The notes beneath the pieces are model-generated. The model saw only the letters and a list, made by a program, of their open reading frames with translations. It ran no database searches and had not been told where the DNA came from. The position numbers were made by a program, and so were the translations under genes. A stretch of 30,446 nt of DNA from an uncultured Oscillospiraceae bacterium (GTDB taxonomy: Bacteria; Bacillota; Clostridia; Oscillospirales; Oscillospiraceae), in NCBI GenBank assembly GCA_910577915.1, contig CAJTOM010000023.1, forward strand, positions 1 through 30,446. The letters are read 5' to 3'. Below, one piece after another: positions 1 to 7,155 of the stretch; position 1 is the first letter of the stretch, and the number at the start of each line of letters is the position of its first letter.

Positions 1-396
1 CTCCATGAGAAGCTCCAGCCGCTCCCGGCCCCCGGACTGGGCCGCCTCCACCAGCCGCCGGTACTCCTCACGGGTCAGCTCCCGCTCCCGGTCCCGGAAG
101 ACGCGCCGCTGCACCCGCAGAAATTTCACCCGGCACTCCTCCCAGCCCAGAAAGCGGAACAGTCCGTTGAGGGCGGAGAGCTTGGCGTTGACCGTGGCGG
201 GCGTGAGCCCGCCGGACAGCAGGTGTTCCCGCCAGCCCGCCGCCCGCTCCCGCGTCACCGCGCCGCCGCCCACGAACGCCGCGAAGGCCCGCACGTCCCG
301 CAGGTACTTCTCCACCGTCGCCGGGGCGCGCTCCTCCTCCCGCAGCGCCTGGGCGTAGGCCGCGATCTGCGCCGCGCTTAGTCCTTCCTTTTTCAT
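1..396 (-). CDS. Tyrosine recombinase/integrase, N-terminal part (cut by window edge)
   Basis: Reading leftward from an ATG at 396, an open frame of 132 codons runs off the left edge with no stop. A good ribosome site (AGGAGGAAGG) lies just upstream. Residues about 5-85 look like the SAM-like core-binding domain of XerC/XerD-type phage integrases (AQALREEERAPATVEKYLRD, then TPATVNAKLSALNGLFRFLG). The start of the catalytic domain follows (LTREEYRRLVEAA, RERLELLME). Proteins of this family cut and rejoin DNA with an active-site tyrosine. The catalytic Arg-Lys-His-Arg-His-Tyr residues lie outside the window, so activity cannot be judged. It is divergent from ymdB. It could be a housekeeping Xer-like enzyme or an element integrase; no att site or other phage gene is visible. 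Confidence 0.8.
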   Translation of the reverse strand, partial: MKKEGLSAAQIAAYAQALREEERAPATVEKYLRDVRAFAAFVGGGAVTRERAAGWREHLLSGGLTPATVNAKLSALNGLFRFLGWEECRVKFLRVQRRVFRDRERELTREEYRRLVEAAQSGGRERLELLME

Positions 397-503
397 GCAC
401 CTTCCTCCTATATGTTGTTGGTTTCTAATAAATATAGAATACGCCGCCGCCCTCCTCTCCCCGCCACGCAAGCTGAGAACAGCTCAAACAGAAGGAATTT
501 TGG

Positions 504-532
504 TTGCAATTCCCCGCCGGAGCCGCTATACT
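504..532 (+). promoter_or_regulatory. Sigma-A promoter of ymdB
   Basis: A -35 box TTGCAA (504-509) and a -10 box TATACT (527-532) are separated by exactly 17 bp. Transcription would start near 539, about 23 nt before the GTG start of ymdB at 562. Confidence 0.75.
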
Positions 533-561
533 GTGGAGTGACAAGGAGAGGAGGCGGCAGC

Positions 562-1335
562 GTGATCTATCACATGCTGGCTGTGGGCGATGTGGTGGGG
601 GAGCCGGGGCTCGTCCACCTGGAGAAGTGCCTGCGGCCCTTCAAACGACTCAAGGACATCCATTTCACCGTGGTCAACGGGGAGAACGCCGCCATGGCGG
701 GCATCACGCCCGATCAGGTGGACCGGATCTACGCCGCCGGGGCGGACGTGGTGACCCTGGGCAACCACACCTTCGCCAAGGCCCAGATCGCCGGGCGGCT
801 GGAGGAGGACCCCTACCTGCTGCGCCCTGCCAACTACACCGGCCGGGCCCCCGGCCGGGGCTGGGGAGTTTACGACTGCGGCCGCGTCCAAATCGGGGTG
901 CTCAGCCTCATCGGCCGCTGCGGCCTGGAGAGCAACGCGGACAACCCCTTCACCGCCGCCGCCCGTATCCTCAAGGGGGATAAGCCCCTGTTCACCCTGG
1001 CGGACTTCCACGCCGAGGCCACCAGCGAAAAGCTGGCTATGGGCTATCATCTGGACGGCCAGGTCTCCGCCCTATGGGGTACCCACACCCACGTGCCCAC
1101 CGCCGACGCCAGGGTTTTGCCCGGGGGCACGGGCTATATCACCGACCTGGGCATGACCGGCCCCGCGGAGGGCGTTCTGGGCATCCGCCCCGCCCAGAGC
1201 ATCGAGCTGTTTCTGGGCGGCCTGCCGGGCCGCTACCAGCCCGCAGAGGGGCCCTGCGCCCTTCAGGGCGCCATATTTAGCCTGAACAGCGCCACCGGCC
1301 TGTGTACCGGGGTGGAGCCGGTGGATCTGCGCTGA
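562..1335 (+). CDS. ymdB: YmdB-family metallophosphoesterase (2',3'-cyclic nucleotide phosphodiesterase)
   Basis: This 257-aa protein belongs to the YmdB/TIGR00282 family of calcineurin-like phosphoesterases. The Bacillus subtilis member hydrolyses cyclic nucleotides and affects the switch between motility and biofilm. Metal-binding motifs are in order: GDVVGEPG (D10), VNGENAA (E41), LGNHTF (N68, H69), DFHAEATSEK (H150) and GTHTHVPTAD (H175, H177), then YITDLGMTGP. The length is close to the family norm (about 260). I chose the GTG at 562 because AAGGAGAGGAGG ends 7 nt upstream; the ATG at 574 would leave too short a first strand. It has its own promoter and is followed by a GC-rich hairpin, so it is probably monocistronic. 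The family call is secure; the physiological role is inferred from Bacillus. Confidence 0.93.
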   Translation: MIYHMLAVGDVVGEPGLVHLEKCLRPFKRLKDIHFTVVNGENAAMAGITPDQVDRIYAAGADVVTLGNHTFAKAQIAGRLEEDPYLLRPANYTGRAPGRGWGVYDCGRVQIGVLSLIGRCGLESNADNPFTAAARILKGDKPLFTLADFHAEATSEKLAMGYHLDGQVSALWGTHTHVPTADARVLPGGTGYITDLGMTGPAEGVLGIRPAQSIELFLGGLPGRYQPAEGPCALQGAIFSLNSATGLCTGVEPVDLR

Positions 1336-1356
1336 CCGCTGTGGACGCAAAACACC

Positions 1357-1379
1357 GGCGGGGAGCCAAGCTCCCCGCC
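1357..1379 (+). terminator. Hairpin after ymdB
   Basis: A perfect 10-bp stem (GGCGGGGAGC / GCTCCCCGCC) with a CAA loop starts 21 nt after the ymdB stop. No T-run follows, so it is a strong hairpin but not a canonical intrinsic terminator. It may protect the mRNA 3' end. Confidence 0.5.
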
Positions 1380-1395
1380 CCCATGCGCCAATAAG

Positions 1396-1433
1396 GGTGT
1401 ATGATTCATCCCTGAATATACACCGGGTATATG
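1396..1433 (+). promoter_or_regulatory. Inverted repeat overlapping a candidate promoter before the YbaK-like gene
   Basis: GGTGTAT-(G)-ATTCA (1396-1408) and TGAATATACACC (1413-1424) form a 12-bp inverted repeat with one bulged G and a TCCC centre. A weak promoter fits over it: TTCATC (1405-1410), 17 bp, TATATG (1428-1433). The repeat could be an operator or a hairpin. No T-run follows on either strand, so a terminator is less likely. The regulator is unknown. Confidence 0.4.
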
Positions 1434-1493
1434 AAAACAACTGGAGCGCCGGAAAGAGACGGCGCACCAAACGCAGGAAAGGGAGTACCACAC

Positions 1494-1964
1494 ATGTCCA
1501 TTCAACGAGTGCGGGCCTATCTGGCCCCCTACGGCGCGGCGGAGCGCATCCGGGAGTTTGAGGTCTCCTCGGCCACTGTGGAGCTGGCGGCCAGGGCTGC
1601 CGGGGTGGAGCCGGGGCGGATTGCCAAGAGCCTGGGCTTTAAGCTGGAGGGCCGGACCATTCTGGTGGTGGCCGCCGGCGACGTGAGGATTGACAACGCC
1701 AAGTACAAGGCCTGTTTTGGCGGCAAGGCCGCGATGCTCACCCCCGACGAGGCGGTGGAGCGGGTGGGCCACGCGGTGGGCGGGGTGTGTCCCTTCGCGG
1801 TAAACGAGGGGGTGGAGGTCTGCCTGGACCAGTCCCTGCGCCGGTTTGAGACGGTGCTGCCTGCCGCGGGCAGTGCCAACAGCTGCATTGAGCTGACATT
1901 GGAGGAGCTGGAGCGCTTTGCCCGGACCACCCGGTGGGTGGACGTGTGCAGGCCCCGGCAGTGA
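1494..1964 (+). CDS. YbaK/EbsC-type aminoacyl-tRNA deacylase
   Basis: This 156-aa protein matches the YbaK/ProX editing-domain family. Its members hydrolyse mischarged aminoacyl-tRNAs in the cytoplasm, for example Cys-tRNA(Pro) for YbaK itself. Visible family features are the conserved lysine in IAKSLGFK (K45), AAGDVRIDNAK, GGVCPFA (96-102) and a VCLDQSL segment. It is a stand-alone domain of typical length, without a synthetase. The ATG at 1494 is preceded by AGGAAAGGGAG. The next gene starts 11 nt after the stop, so the two are probably co-transcribed. The exact tRNA/amino-acid specificity cannot be told from the sequence. Confidence 0.88.
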   Translation: MSIQRVRAYLAPYGAAERIREFEVSSATVELAARAAGVEPGRIAKSLGFKLEGRTILVVAAGDVRIDNAKYKACFGGKAAMLTPDEAVERVGHAVGGVCPFAVNEGVEVCLDQSLRRFETVLPAAGSANSCIELTLEELERFARTTRWVDVCRPRQ

Positions 1965-1975
1965 GGAGGACCGCT

Positions 1976-3070
1976 ATGAAAATTCTGCACGCTGCCGATC
2001 TCCACCTGGACAGCCCCTTCGGCGGACTGCCCCCGGAGCGGGCCAGGGAGCGCCGGCGGGAGAGCCGGGAGCTGGCGGACCGCCTGGCGGAGCTGGCTGC
2101 ATCGGAGGGGGCGGAGCTGGTGCTGCTCAGCGGCGACCTCTTCGACGGGGAGCGGGTATACCCGGAGACCCTGGAGCGGCTCAAGAGCGCCCTGGCCCAG
2201 ATGGCCTGCCCGGTGTTCATCGCCCCCGGAAACCACGATCCCTACACCGCCAGGAGCCCCTACCAGACCGGTCCCTGGCCGGAGAACGTGTATATCTTCC
2301 GCCGCAGCGCCCTGACGGCGGTGGCCCTGCCGGAGCTGGGGTGTGTGGTCCACGGCGCGGCCTTCACCGGCGGTGAGCGCACGGACCAGGTGCTGGCGGA
2401 CTTCACCGCCCCGGAGGACGGTCTTCTCCACATCCTCTGCCTCCACGGCGACGTCTTCAGCCAGGACAGCGTCTACGGCCCCATCACCCGGCCCCAGATC
2501 GCCCGCAGCGGCGCGGACTACCTGGCCCTGGGCCACGTCCACCAGTGCAGCGGCCTCCAGCGCCAGGGGGACACCCCCTGGGCCTACCCCGGCTGTCCCG
2601 AGGGCCGGGGGTTCGACGAGCTGGGGGACAAGGGTGTGCTGGCGGGGACGGTGGATCGGGGCGGGGCGGCGGATCTGCGCTTCGTGCCCCTGTGCCGCCG
2701 CCGGTACCGGATTCTGGAGGCGGACGTGACGGACCGGGACCCCGGCGAGGCCCTGGAGGCCGTGATCCCCGCCACCGCCGCCATGGACGTGTGCCGCGTG
2801 CTCCTCACCGGCGAAATCGGGGAGCCGGGCGCGGATCTGGCGGACCTGGAGCGCCGGTACCAGGACCGCTTCTACGCCCTGGAGCTCCGGGACCGCACCC
2901 GGCCCGCCCAGAGCCTGTGGGCCCGGGCCGGCGAGGACTCCCTGCGGGGCCTCTTCCTCCAGGAGCTGCGCAGCCGCTACGACGCCGCCAAAACCGAGGA
3001 GGAGCAGGCGCGCATTGTGCAGGCTGTGCGCTTCGGCCTGGCGGCGCTGGACGGGCGGGACATGGGGTGA
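1976..3070 (+). CDS. SbcD/YhaO-like DNA repair exonuclease (metallophosphoesterase)
   Basis: This 364-aa calcineurin-like phosphoesterase belongs to the Mre11/SbcD superfamily, closest in size and motifs to YhaO-type proteins. All five phosphoesterase motifs are present: DLH (8-10), GDLFD (53-57), GNHD (85-88), HGD (157-159) and GHVH (186-189), so the dimetal site looks intact. Residues after about 260 form the capping/C-terminal region. The ATG at 1976 has GAGGAGGA just upstream. Family members act as nucleases with an SMC-like ATPase partner (SbcC or YhaN). No such partner follows: the next gene, thiN, is convergent with only 6 nt between the stops. A role in DNA end processing is inferred. 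Confidence 0.87.
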   Translation: MKILHAADLHLDSPFGGLPPERARERRRESRELADRLAELAASEGAELVLLSGDLFDGERVYPETLERLKSALAQMACPVFIAPGNHDPYTARSPYQTGPWPENVYIFRRSALTAVALPELGCVVHGAAFTGGERTDQVLADFTAPEDGLLHILCLHGDVFSQDSVYGPITRPQIARSGADYLALGHVHQCSGLQRQGDTPWAYPGCPEGRGFDELGDKGVLAGTVDRGGAADLRFVPLCRRRYRILEADVTDRDPGEALEAVIPATAAMDVCRVLLTGEIGEPGADLADLERRYQDRFYALELRDRTRPAQSLWARAGEDSLRGLFLQELRSRYDAAKTEEEQARIVQAVRFGLAALDGRDMG

Positions 3071-3076
3071 GCCCGC

Positions 3077-3724
3077 CTACCCGAACAGGTGGGCCAGGAC
3101 GCCGGCGGGGGGCTCGTCCCACATCACCAGCAGCGTCCCCTCCCGGACAGATACTGCGGCGGGCCGCCCGGTGAACCGGTTGCTGACCCCCAGGGGAAAG
3201 GCGCTGGTGAGCACCGCGTCCCGCAGGGGGTAGTAGAGCCCCTCCAGGTCCACCCCCCGGGCCTCCCCGTCGGGGCAGAATACGGACACGACGCCCGCCA
3301 GCCCCGCCGGGAAGTCCAGCCGGCCGCAGCGCAGGACGGCCGCCGCCGTCCCGTCCCCCAGCAGCACCCCCCGGCCGCCCTGCCGGGCCAGATATACCAG
3401 GGTCTGGAGGTTGGCCAGGGTGTGGTCCAGCCGGCCCCCCAGCCCGCCGTAGAGGACGAAGTCCCGCAGTCCCAGGCGGAGGCCGGCCTTTACCGCCAGC
3501 AGCATGTCGGTGTCGTCCTTCTCCTCCGGGTGGCGCACCACGTTGGCCCCCTCCGGCACCCGGCCCAGGGAGTCGAAGTCCCCCACGATCAGATCCGCGC
3601 CTATGCCCCGCCGCTCCAGATGGTCCAGGCCGCCGTCGGCGGCGATGACAAAGGCGGGCCGTCCGGGGGCCAGGGCCAGCTCCCCCGGCTCCTGCGCGCC
3701 GGCGATATAACAGATGGGGTCCAT
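3077..3724 (-). CDS. thiN: Thiamine pyrophosphokinase
   Basis: This 215-aa protein transfers pyrophosphate from ATP to thiamine to give thiamine diphosphate, the active cofactor, in the cytoplasm. Family motifs are clear: AADGG (28-32), GDFDS (48-52), EKDDTD (68-73) and GGLGGRLDH (93-101). The C-terminal thiamine-binding region ends with GVSNRFTG and VREGTLLVM. The length is typical of ThiN (about 210-220 aa). The ATG at 3724 is preceded by AAGGGAGG. It lies downstream of ylbJ but is separated from it by a strong terminator and an extended -10 element, so it is probably transcribed alone. It is convergent with the SbcD-like gene. Confidence 0.95.
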   Translation of the reverse strand: MDPICYIAGAQEPGELALAPGRPAFVIAADGGLDHLERRGIGADLIVGDFDSLGRVPEGANVVRHPEEKDDTDMLLAVKAGLRLGLRDFVLYGGLGGRLDHTLANLQTLVYLARQGGRGVLLGDGTAAAVLRCGRLDFPAGLAGVVSVFCPDGEARGVDLEGLYYPLRDAVLTSAFPLGVSNRFTGRPAAVSVREGTLLVMWDEPPAGVLAHLFG

Positions 3725-3760
3725 AGGGGACCGCCTCCCTTCTGTGTGTGTTTACAGGGC

Positions 3761-3769
3761 AGTATACCA
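3761..3769 (-). promoter_or_regulatory. Candidate extended -10 promoter of thiN
   Basis: On the minus strand TGGTATACT gives an extended -10 (TGn plus TATACT) about 37 nt before the thiN start codon. The -35 region would fall at the edge of the T-run of the upstream terminator and has no good match. Confidence 0.45.
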
Positions 3770-3778
3770 CATCCAAAC

Positions 3779-3817
3779 AAAAAATGCACCTGCCGGGAAG
3801 ATTTTCCCGGCGGGTGC
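3779..3817 (-). terminator. Rho-independent terminator of ylbJ
   Basis: Arms 3786-3799 and 3804-3817 form a 14-bp stem with one G-U pair and a 4-nt loop. Six T follow on the minus strand (3779-3784). It sits directly after the ylbJ stop. Confidence 0.85.
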
Positions 3818-3820
3818 GCT

Positions 3821-4717
3821 TTATAAGAAGCCGTAGACCCCCGCCGCCAGCGCCGCCGACAGCAGTCCCTGGGCCGCCTTCCCCGCCCAGTGCCAGCGAA
3901 AGGAGAGCCCCTCTGCCGCCGACAGAGCCTGACAGTGGACCGACAGCCCGCCCCAGCCCACGATGGCCGCCGCCGCGATGAAGCCGGCCCGGCCCGGCTC
4001 CAGGGCGGCTATGCCGGTGACCATCTCCAGCATCCCCAGCCCCATTGCCGGGAGCCCCGCCGGCGCCAGCGCCGCCAGCACCCGGAAGAGCACCACAAAG
4101 GCGCAGATGTGCAGGGTGGACGTCACCGCCCCCGCCGCCGAGGCGGTGAGGGCCTGGGGGAGGGAGGCGGCCTCCGCCGGCAGGCGGCAGTCCAGCAGCG
4201 CAGGGCCCCGCCCCCGAACCAAACGGCACAGCGCCATGCCGGTGATCAGGGCGGCGCAGACGTGGACCAGGTACAGATACGCCCCCGCCCGGCTGCTCCC
4301 CAGAACGCCGCTCCCCACGTACCCCAGCAGGAAGGCGGGCCCGCAGTTGTCGCAGAACCCCAGCAGCAGCTCCGCCTCCCGGCGGGTGATCCGGCCCTGG
4401 TGGTACAGATCGGCGGCGGTCTTGGCCCCGGAGGGGTAGCCCCCCAGCAGCCCCGTCAGAAGCGGCAGGGCGCACACGCCCCGCAGATGGAACATGGGCC
4501 CCATGAAGGGCCCGCACACCCCCTGCAGGCAGTCCGCCAGCCCCAGCCGGAGCAGCAGTGACACCACCACGAAGAAGGGGAACAGAGAGGGAATCACCGT
4601 CCGAGCGCACAGGGACAGCCCATCCCGCACCGCCTCTGCGGCGGCCTCCGGCCGGAGCAGGAGCAGCGTGCCCGCCGCCAGCACCGCCGCCAGGGACATC
4701 ATTTTTTTCATCATCAT
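3821..4717 (-). CDS. ylbJ: YlbJ-like sporulation integral membrane protein (GATE domain)
   Basis: This protein of about 298 aa has many hydrophobic segments. It carries motifs of the YlbJ/nucleoside-recognition GATE family: PSLFPFFVVVSLL near residues 44-56, GGYPSGAKTAADLYHQG, and FCDNCGPAFLLGYVG. Bacillus YlbJ (SpoVV) is needed in the mother cell for dipicolinic acid passage into the forespore; the same role here is an inference. It is shorter than the Bacillus protein (about 400 aa), as is usual for clostridial members. Several in-frame starts lie close together (GTG 4720, ATG 4717, 4714, 4711) after a poor TAGGGG ribosome site; I give 4717, but 4711 fits the spacing as well. No convincing sigma-E promoter was found. 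Confidence 0.8.
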   Translation of the reverse strand: MMMKKMMSLAAVLAAGTLLLLRPEAAAEAVRDGLSLCARTVIPSLFPFFVVVSLLLRLGLADCLQGVCGPFMGPMFHLRGVCALPLLTGLLGGYPSGAKTAADLYHQGRITRREAELLLGFCDNCGPAFLLGYVGSGVLGSSRAGAYLYLVHVCAALITGMALCRLVRGRGPALLDCRLPAEAASLPQALTASAAGAVTSTLHICAFVVLFRVLAALAPAGLPAMGLGMLEMVTGIAALEPGRAGFIAAAAIVGWGGLSVHCQALSAAEGLSFRWHWAGKAAQGLLSAALAAGVYGFL

Positions 4718-4778
4718 CACCCCTACAGCCTATGGCGGGGTGGACAAGTTTAGAACAGCGGAGCGGCGCCGCGCACAT

Positions 4779-4810
4779 AAAAAGCGGCCGCCGGTTTTTC
4801 CGGCGGCCGC
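4779..4810 (-). terminator. Rho-independent terminator of comFB
   Basis: An 11-bp perfect stem (4784-4794 with 4800-4810, GCGGCCGCCGG) has a 5-nt loop. Five T follow on the minus strand (4779-4783). It lies 26 nt past the comFB stop. Confidence 0.85.
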
Positions 4811-4836
4811 AGGCGCTGTTCATCCAGCCCTTTTCC

Positions 4837-5100
4837 TCAGTGGCGGGGGGACTCGTTCACCATCTGCGCCGCCTGCACCACGGCGGTGCGCACGTCCGTC
4901 AGATGCTGAATGCGCAGGGAGTCTGCCCTGCTGATGGCGCCGCCGGCGCGGGTCGCCACATACCGGGGAGGCAGGTGGTTGAGGGCATAGGCGGCAATAT
5001 CGCTTCTGCACTGTTCACACATGCAGCAGTGCAGGCTGTCCCCCATGATGTTCAGAACCTCCTCCACCATGGCTTCCATCATATTCTCATAATTTCTCAT
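4837..5100 (-). CDS. comFB: ComFB family protein
   Basis: This 87-aa protein matches the late-competence ComFB family. It has a short helical N-terminus, a cysteine cluster CCMCEQC (C25, C26, C28, C31) that probably binds zinc, then DIAAYALNHLPPRYV (34-48), the family signature. In Bacillus comFB sits in the comF operon and is dispensable for transformation; ComFB-type domains elsewhere have been linked to cyclic-dinucleotide signalling. Here it is a single gene with its own consensus promoter, a leader of about 140 nt and its own terminator. No comFA or comFC is nearby. The ATG at 5100 follows AGGAGGG. Its function in this organism is unknown. Confidence 0.87.
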   Translation of the reverse strand: MRNYENMMEAMVEEVLNIMGDSLHCCMCEQCRSDIAAYALNHLPPRYVATRAGGAISRADSLRIQHLTDVRTAVVQAAQMVNESPRH

Positions 5101-5240
5101 GGCAATCCCTCCTGTACTCGTCTGTCAGCCATGCACAAAACAGCAAGGGATTCCGTCCATGGCTGAGAAAAGCGGAATCGCTTCAAAAAAGGCCTCACAA
5201 ACGGCCGGCCCGCGTTTTGCCGGCGGACACAAACCTTCCC
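5101..5240 (-). promoter_or_regulatory. Structured 5' leader of comFB
   Basis: This is the RNA between the mapped promoter and the comFB ATG. Two stems overlap in an exclusive or pseudoknotted manner: GATTCCG (5149-5155) with CGGAATC (5173-5179), and GCCATG (5128-5133) with CATGGC (5158-5163). Nearer the 5' end, GGCC...GGCC is followed by six T on the minus strand (5185-5190), a weak terminator-like element. It matches no riboswitch class I recognise. Confidence 0.4.
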
Positions 5241-5245
5241 ACCTT

Positions 5246-5274
5246 TTTATACCATTCTCCGGCGGAATTGTCAA
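5246..5274 (-). promoter_or_regulatory. Sigma-A promoter of comFB
   Basis: On the minus strand a perfect -35 box TTGACA (5269-5274), a 17-bp spacer and a -10 box TATAAA (5246-5251) point at comFB. Transcription should start near 5239. Confidence 0.8.
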
Positions 5275-5318
5275 GCGCGTATCCCAGCGGGGCGGCGGCT
5301 GAAATGAACGGGAGGGTA

Positions 5319-5347
5319 TTTACATAGGCGGGGAACTGTGGTACATA
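5319..5347 (+). promoter_or_regulatory. Candidate promoter of the pyridoxamine kinase gene
   Basis: TTTACA (5319-5324), a 17-bp spacer and TACATA (5342-5347) lie 75 nt before the start codon. The -10 match is modest. The rest of the 320-bp gap (5101-5422) holds the comFB leader and promoter and no gene. Confidence 0.35.
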
Positions 5348-5422
5348 TAGAGCAGTGAGATAAAAAGTACGCTCTCGCCGGACCGGCGACACAACATCCA
5401 GAATCCAGGGAGGTAACCTGCC

Positions 5423-6268
5423 ATGCCGACACCCCGCGTTGCAGCCATCCACGATATAAGCGGCTTCGGCCGGTGTTCGATGACCATCATCATGCCGGCC
5501 CTCTCCGTCATGGGCGTCCAGTGCTGTCCGCTGCCCACCGCCTATCTCTCCACCCACACCGGCGGCTTTGAGGGGAACACCTTTCTGGACCTCACGGACC
5601 AGATGGAGCGGGCGGCGGCCCACTGGCGGGAGCTGGGTCTGCGCTTTGACGCCGTCTATACCGGGTTTATGGGCAGCTGCGGGCAGGCGGCACTGGCGGC
5701 GGACTGTATACGGACCTTCAAAAGGCAGGAGAATCTGGCGGTGGTGGATCCGGTGATGGGGGACCACGGCAGGCTCTACCGCACCTACACCCCGGAGATG
5801 TGCGCCGCCGTGGCGGATATGGCGGCCATGGCGGACGTTATCACCCCCAACCGCACCGAGGCGGCGCTGCTGTTGGGGACGGACTACGGGGCGCTGCGGC
5901 TGGACCGGGCGGAGGACTGCCGGTGCTGGGCCCGGGCGCTGAGCCTCCGGGGGAGGCGATCCGTGGTCCTGACCGGCGCGTCTGCGGAGCCGGGGCGGGC
6001 GGGGGCGGTCTGCTTCGACCGGGACACAGGGCGGACGGAGCTGGTCTCCGCGCCGCTGGTCCCCGGCCAGTTCCACGGCGCCGGGGACCTGTTTGCCGCC
6101 GTGCTCACCGGCGCCCTGGTGCGGGGGAGGGAGCTGGCGGAGGCGGCGCAGCTGGCGGCGGACTTTACCAGCCAATGTGCGGAGCGGACCCTGGCGCAGG
6201 ACCTGCCCCGCCGGGAGGGGATCGATTTTGAGCCCCTTCTGTGGCGGCTGGGACAGGTTATGGCGTGA
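5423..6268 (+). CDS. Pyridoxamine/pyridoxal kinase (PfkB/ribokinase superfamily)
   Basis: This 281-aa kinase should phosphorylate pyridoxal or pyridoxamine in the vitamin B6 salvage route to PLP. Motifs of the PdxK/PdxY group are present: HDISGFGRCS (10-19), the substrate loop YLSTHTGGF, VDPVMGDHG (108-116), TPNRTEA (141-147) and the anion-hole/catalytic HGAGDLF (G219-D222). The length is normal. The ATG at 5423 is preceded by AGGGAGGT (5406-5413). The gene ends at the -35 box of the next promoter, so it is probably a separate unit from thyA. Substrate preference among B6 vitamers cannot be fixed from sequence. Confidence 0.9.
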   Translation: MPTPRVAAIHDISGFGRCSMTIIMPALSVMGVQCCPLPTAYLSTHTGGFEGNTFLDLTDQMERAAAHWRELGLRFDAVYTGFMGSCGQAALAADCIRTFKRQENLAVVDPVMGDHGRLYRTYTPEMCAAVADMAAMADVITPNRTEAALLLGTDYGALRLDRAEDCRCWARALSLRGRRSVVLTGASAEPGRAGAVCFDRDTGRTELVSAPLVPGQFHGAGDLFAAVLTGALVRGRELAEAAQLAADFTSQCAERTLAQDLPRREGIDFEPLLWRLGQVMA

Positions 6269-6293
6269 CAACGGCGCCGGCCTGGTGTATACT
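6265..6293 (+). promoter_or_regulatory. Sigma-A promoter of thyA-folA-recG
   Basis: GTGACA (6265-6270), 17 bp, TATACT (6288-6293). The -35 box overlaps the stop codon (6266-6268) of the upstream kinase gene. The expected start near 6300 leaves a 25-nt leader. Confidence 0.72.
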
Positions 6294-6324
6294 GGAGCCA
6301 AACCATCAACAGGAGGACCGCCCC

Positions 6325-7155
6325 ATGAGCTATGCGGATCAAGTCTTTATTCATACCTGCCGGGACATCCTGTCCAACGGCTTCTGGGACACGGACCTGC
6401 CGGTCCGGCCCCGCTGGGCCGACGGCACGCCGGCCCACACTGTGAAAATCTTCGGCGTGGTGAACCGCTACGACCTGCGCCGGGAGTTTCCCATTATGAC
6501 CTTGCGGCGCACCGCCTTCAAAAACTGCGTGGATGAGCTGCTGTGGATCTGGCAGAAGAAGTCCAACGACATCCGTCAGCTGGGCAGCCGCATCTGGGAC
6601 GCCTGGGCGGATGAGCGCGGAACCATCGGCAAGGCCTACGGCTACCAGCTGGGGGTAAAGCACCGGTACAGCGACGGCTGGTTCGACCAGGTGGACCGGG
6701 TGCTCAAGGACCTGCGGGAGAACCCCGCCAGCCGCCGGATGGTGACCAGCCTGTTCAACCACCACGACCTGAGCGAGATGGGCCTCTACCCCTGCGCCTG
6801 GTCCATGACCTTCAACGTTACCGGCTCCACCCTCAACGCCGTCCTCAACCAGCGCAGCCAGGACATGCTCACCGCCAGCAACTGGAACGTGTGCCAATAC
6901 GCCGTCCTGGTCCACATGATGGCCCGGTCCGCCGGGCTGGAGGCAGGGGAGCTGGTTCACGTCATCGCCGACTGCCACATCTATGACCGCCATGTGCCCC
7001 TGGTGGAGGAGCTGCTCCGCCGGGAGCCCCGGCCCGCCCCCCGGCTGGCGGTGGACCCGGCGGTGACGGATTTCTATGCGTTCACTGCGGACAGCTTCCG
7101 GCTGGAGGGCTATGAGCCCTGGTCCTTCGCGGAGAAAATCGAGGTGGCCCTATGA
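6325..7155 (+). CDS. thyA: Thymidylate synthase
   Basis: This 276-aa enzyme methylates dUMP to dTMP using methylene-tetrahydrofolate, which leaves dihydrofolate. The nucleophilic cysteine is C157 in LYPCAWSMTF, after the phosphate-binding SRRMV (137-141). NQRSQD (175-180) and the dUMP-selecting asparagine N188 in NWNVCQYA follow, then HVIADCHIYDRHV. Family members often read PCH at the catalytic site; PCAW belongs to a Firmicutes subgroup. The ATG at 6325 follows AGGAGGA. The stop overlaps the folA start (ATGA), which is fitting: FolA recycles the dihydrofolate made here. Confidence 0.97.
   Translation: MSYADQVFIHTCRDILSNGFWDTDLPVRPRWADGTPAHTVKIFGVVNRYDLRREFPIMTLRRTAFKNCVDELLWIWQKKSNDIRQLGSRIWDAWADERGTIGKAYGYQLGVKHRYSDGWFDQVDRVLKDLRENPASRRMVTSLFNHHDLSEMGLYPCAWSMTFNVTGSTLNAVLNQRSQDMLTASNWNVCQYAVLVHMMARSAGLEAGELVHVIADCHIYDRHVPLVEELLRREPRPAPRLAVDPAVTDFYAFTADSFRLEGYEPWSFAEKIEVAL

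Noticed and set aside
1357..1379. ymdB hairpin as a CRISPR or mobile-element repeat
   Set aside because: It occurs once, has no spaced copies and no flanking duplication; a simple transcription-end hairpin explains it.
2805..4823. A 672-codon open frame on the minus strand
   Set aside because: It overlaps thiN, ylbJ and the SbcD-like gene in another frame and is extremely Gly/Pro/Arg-rich. It is a product of high GC third positions, not a gene.
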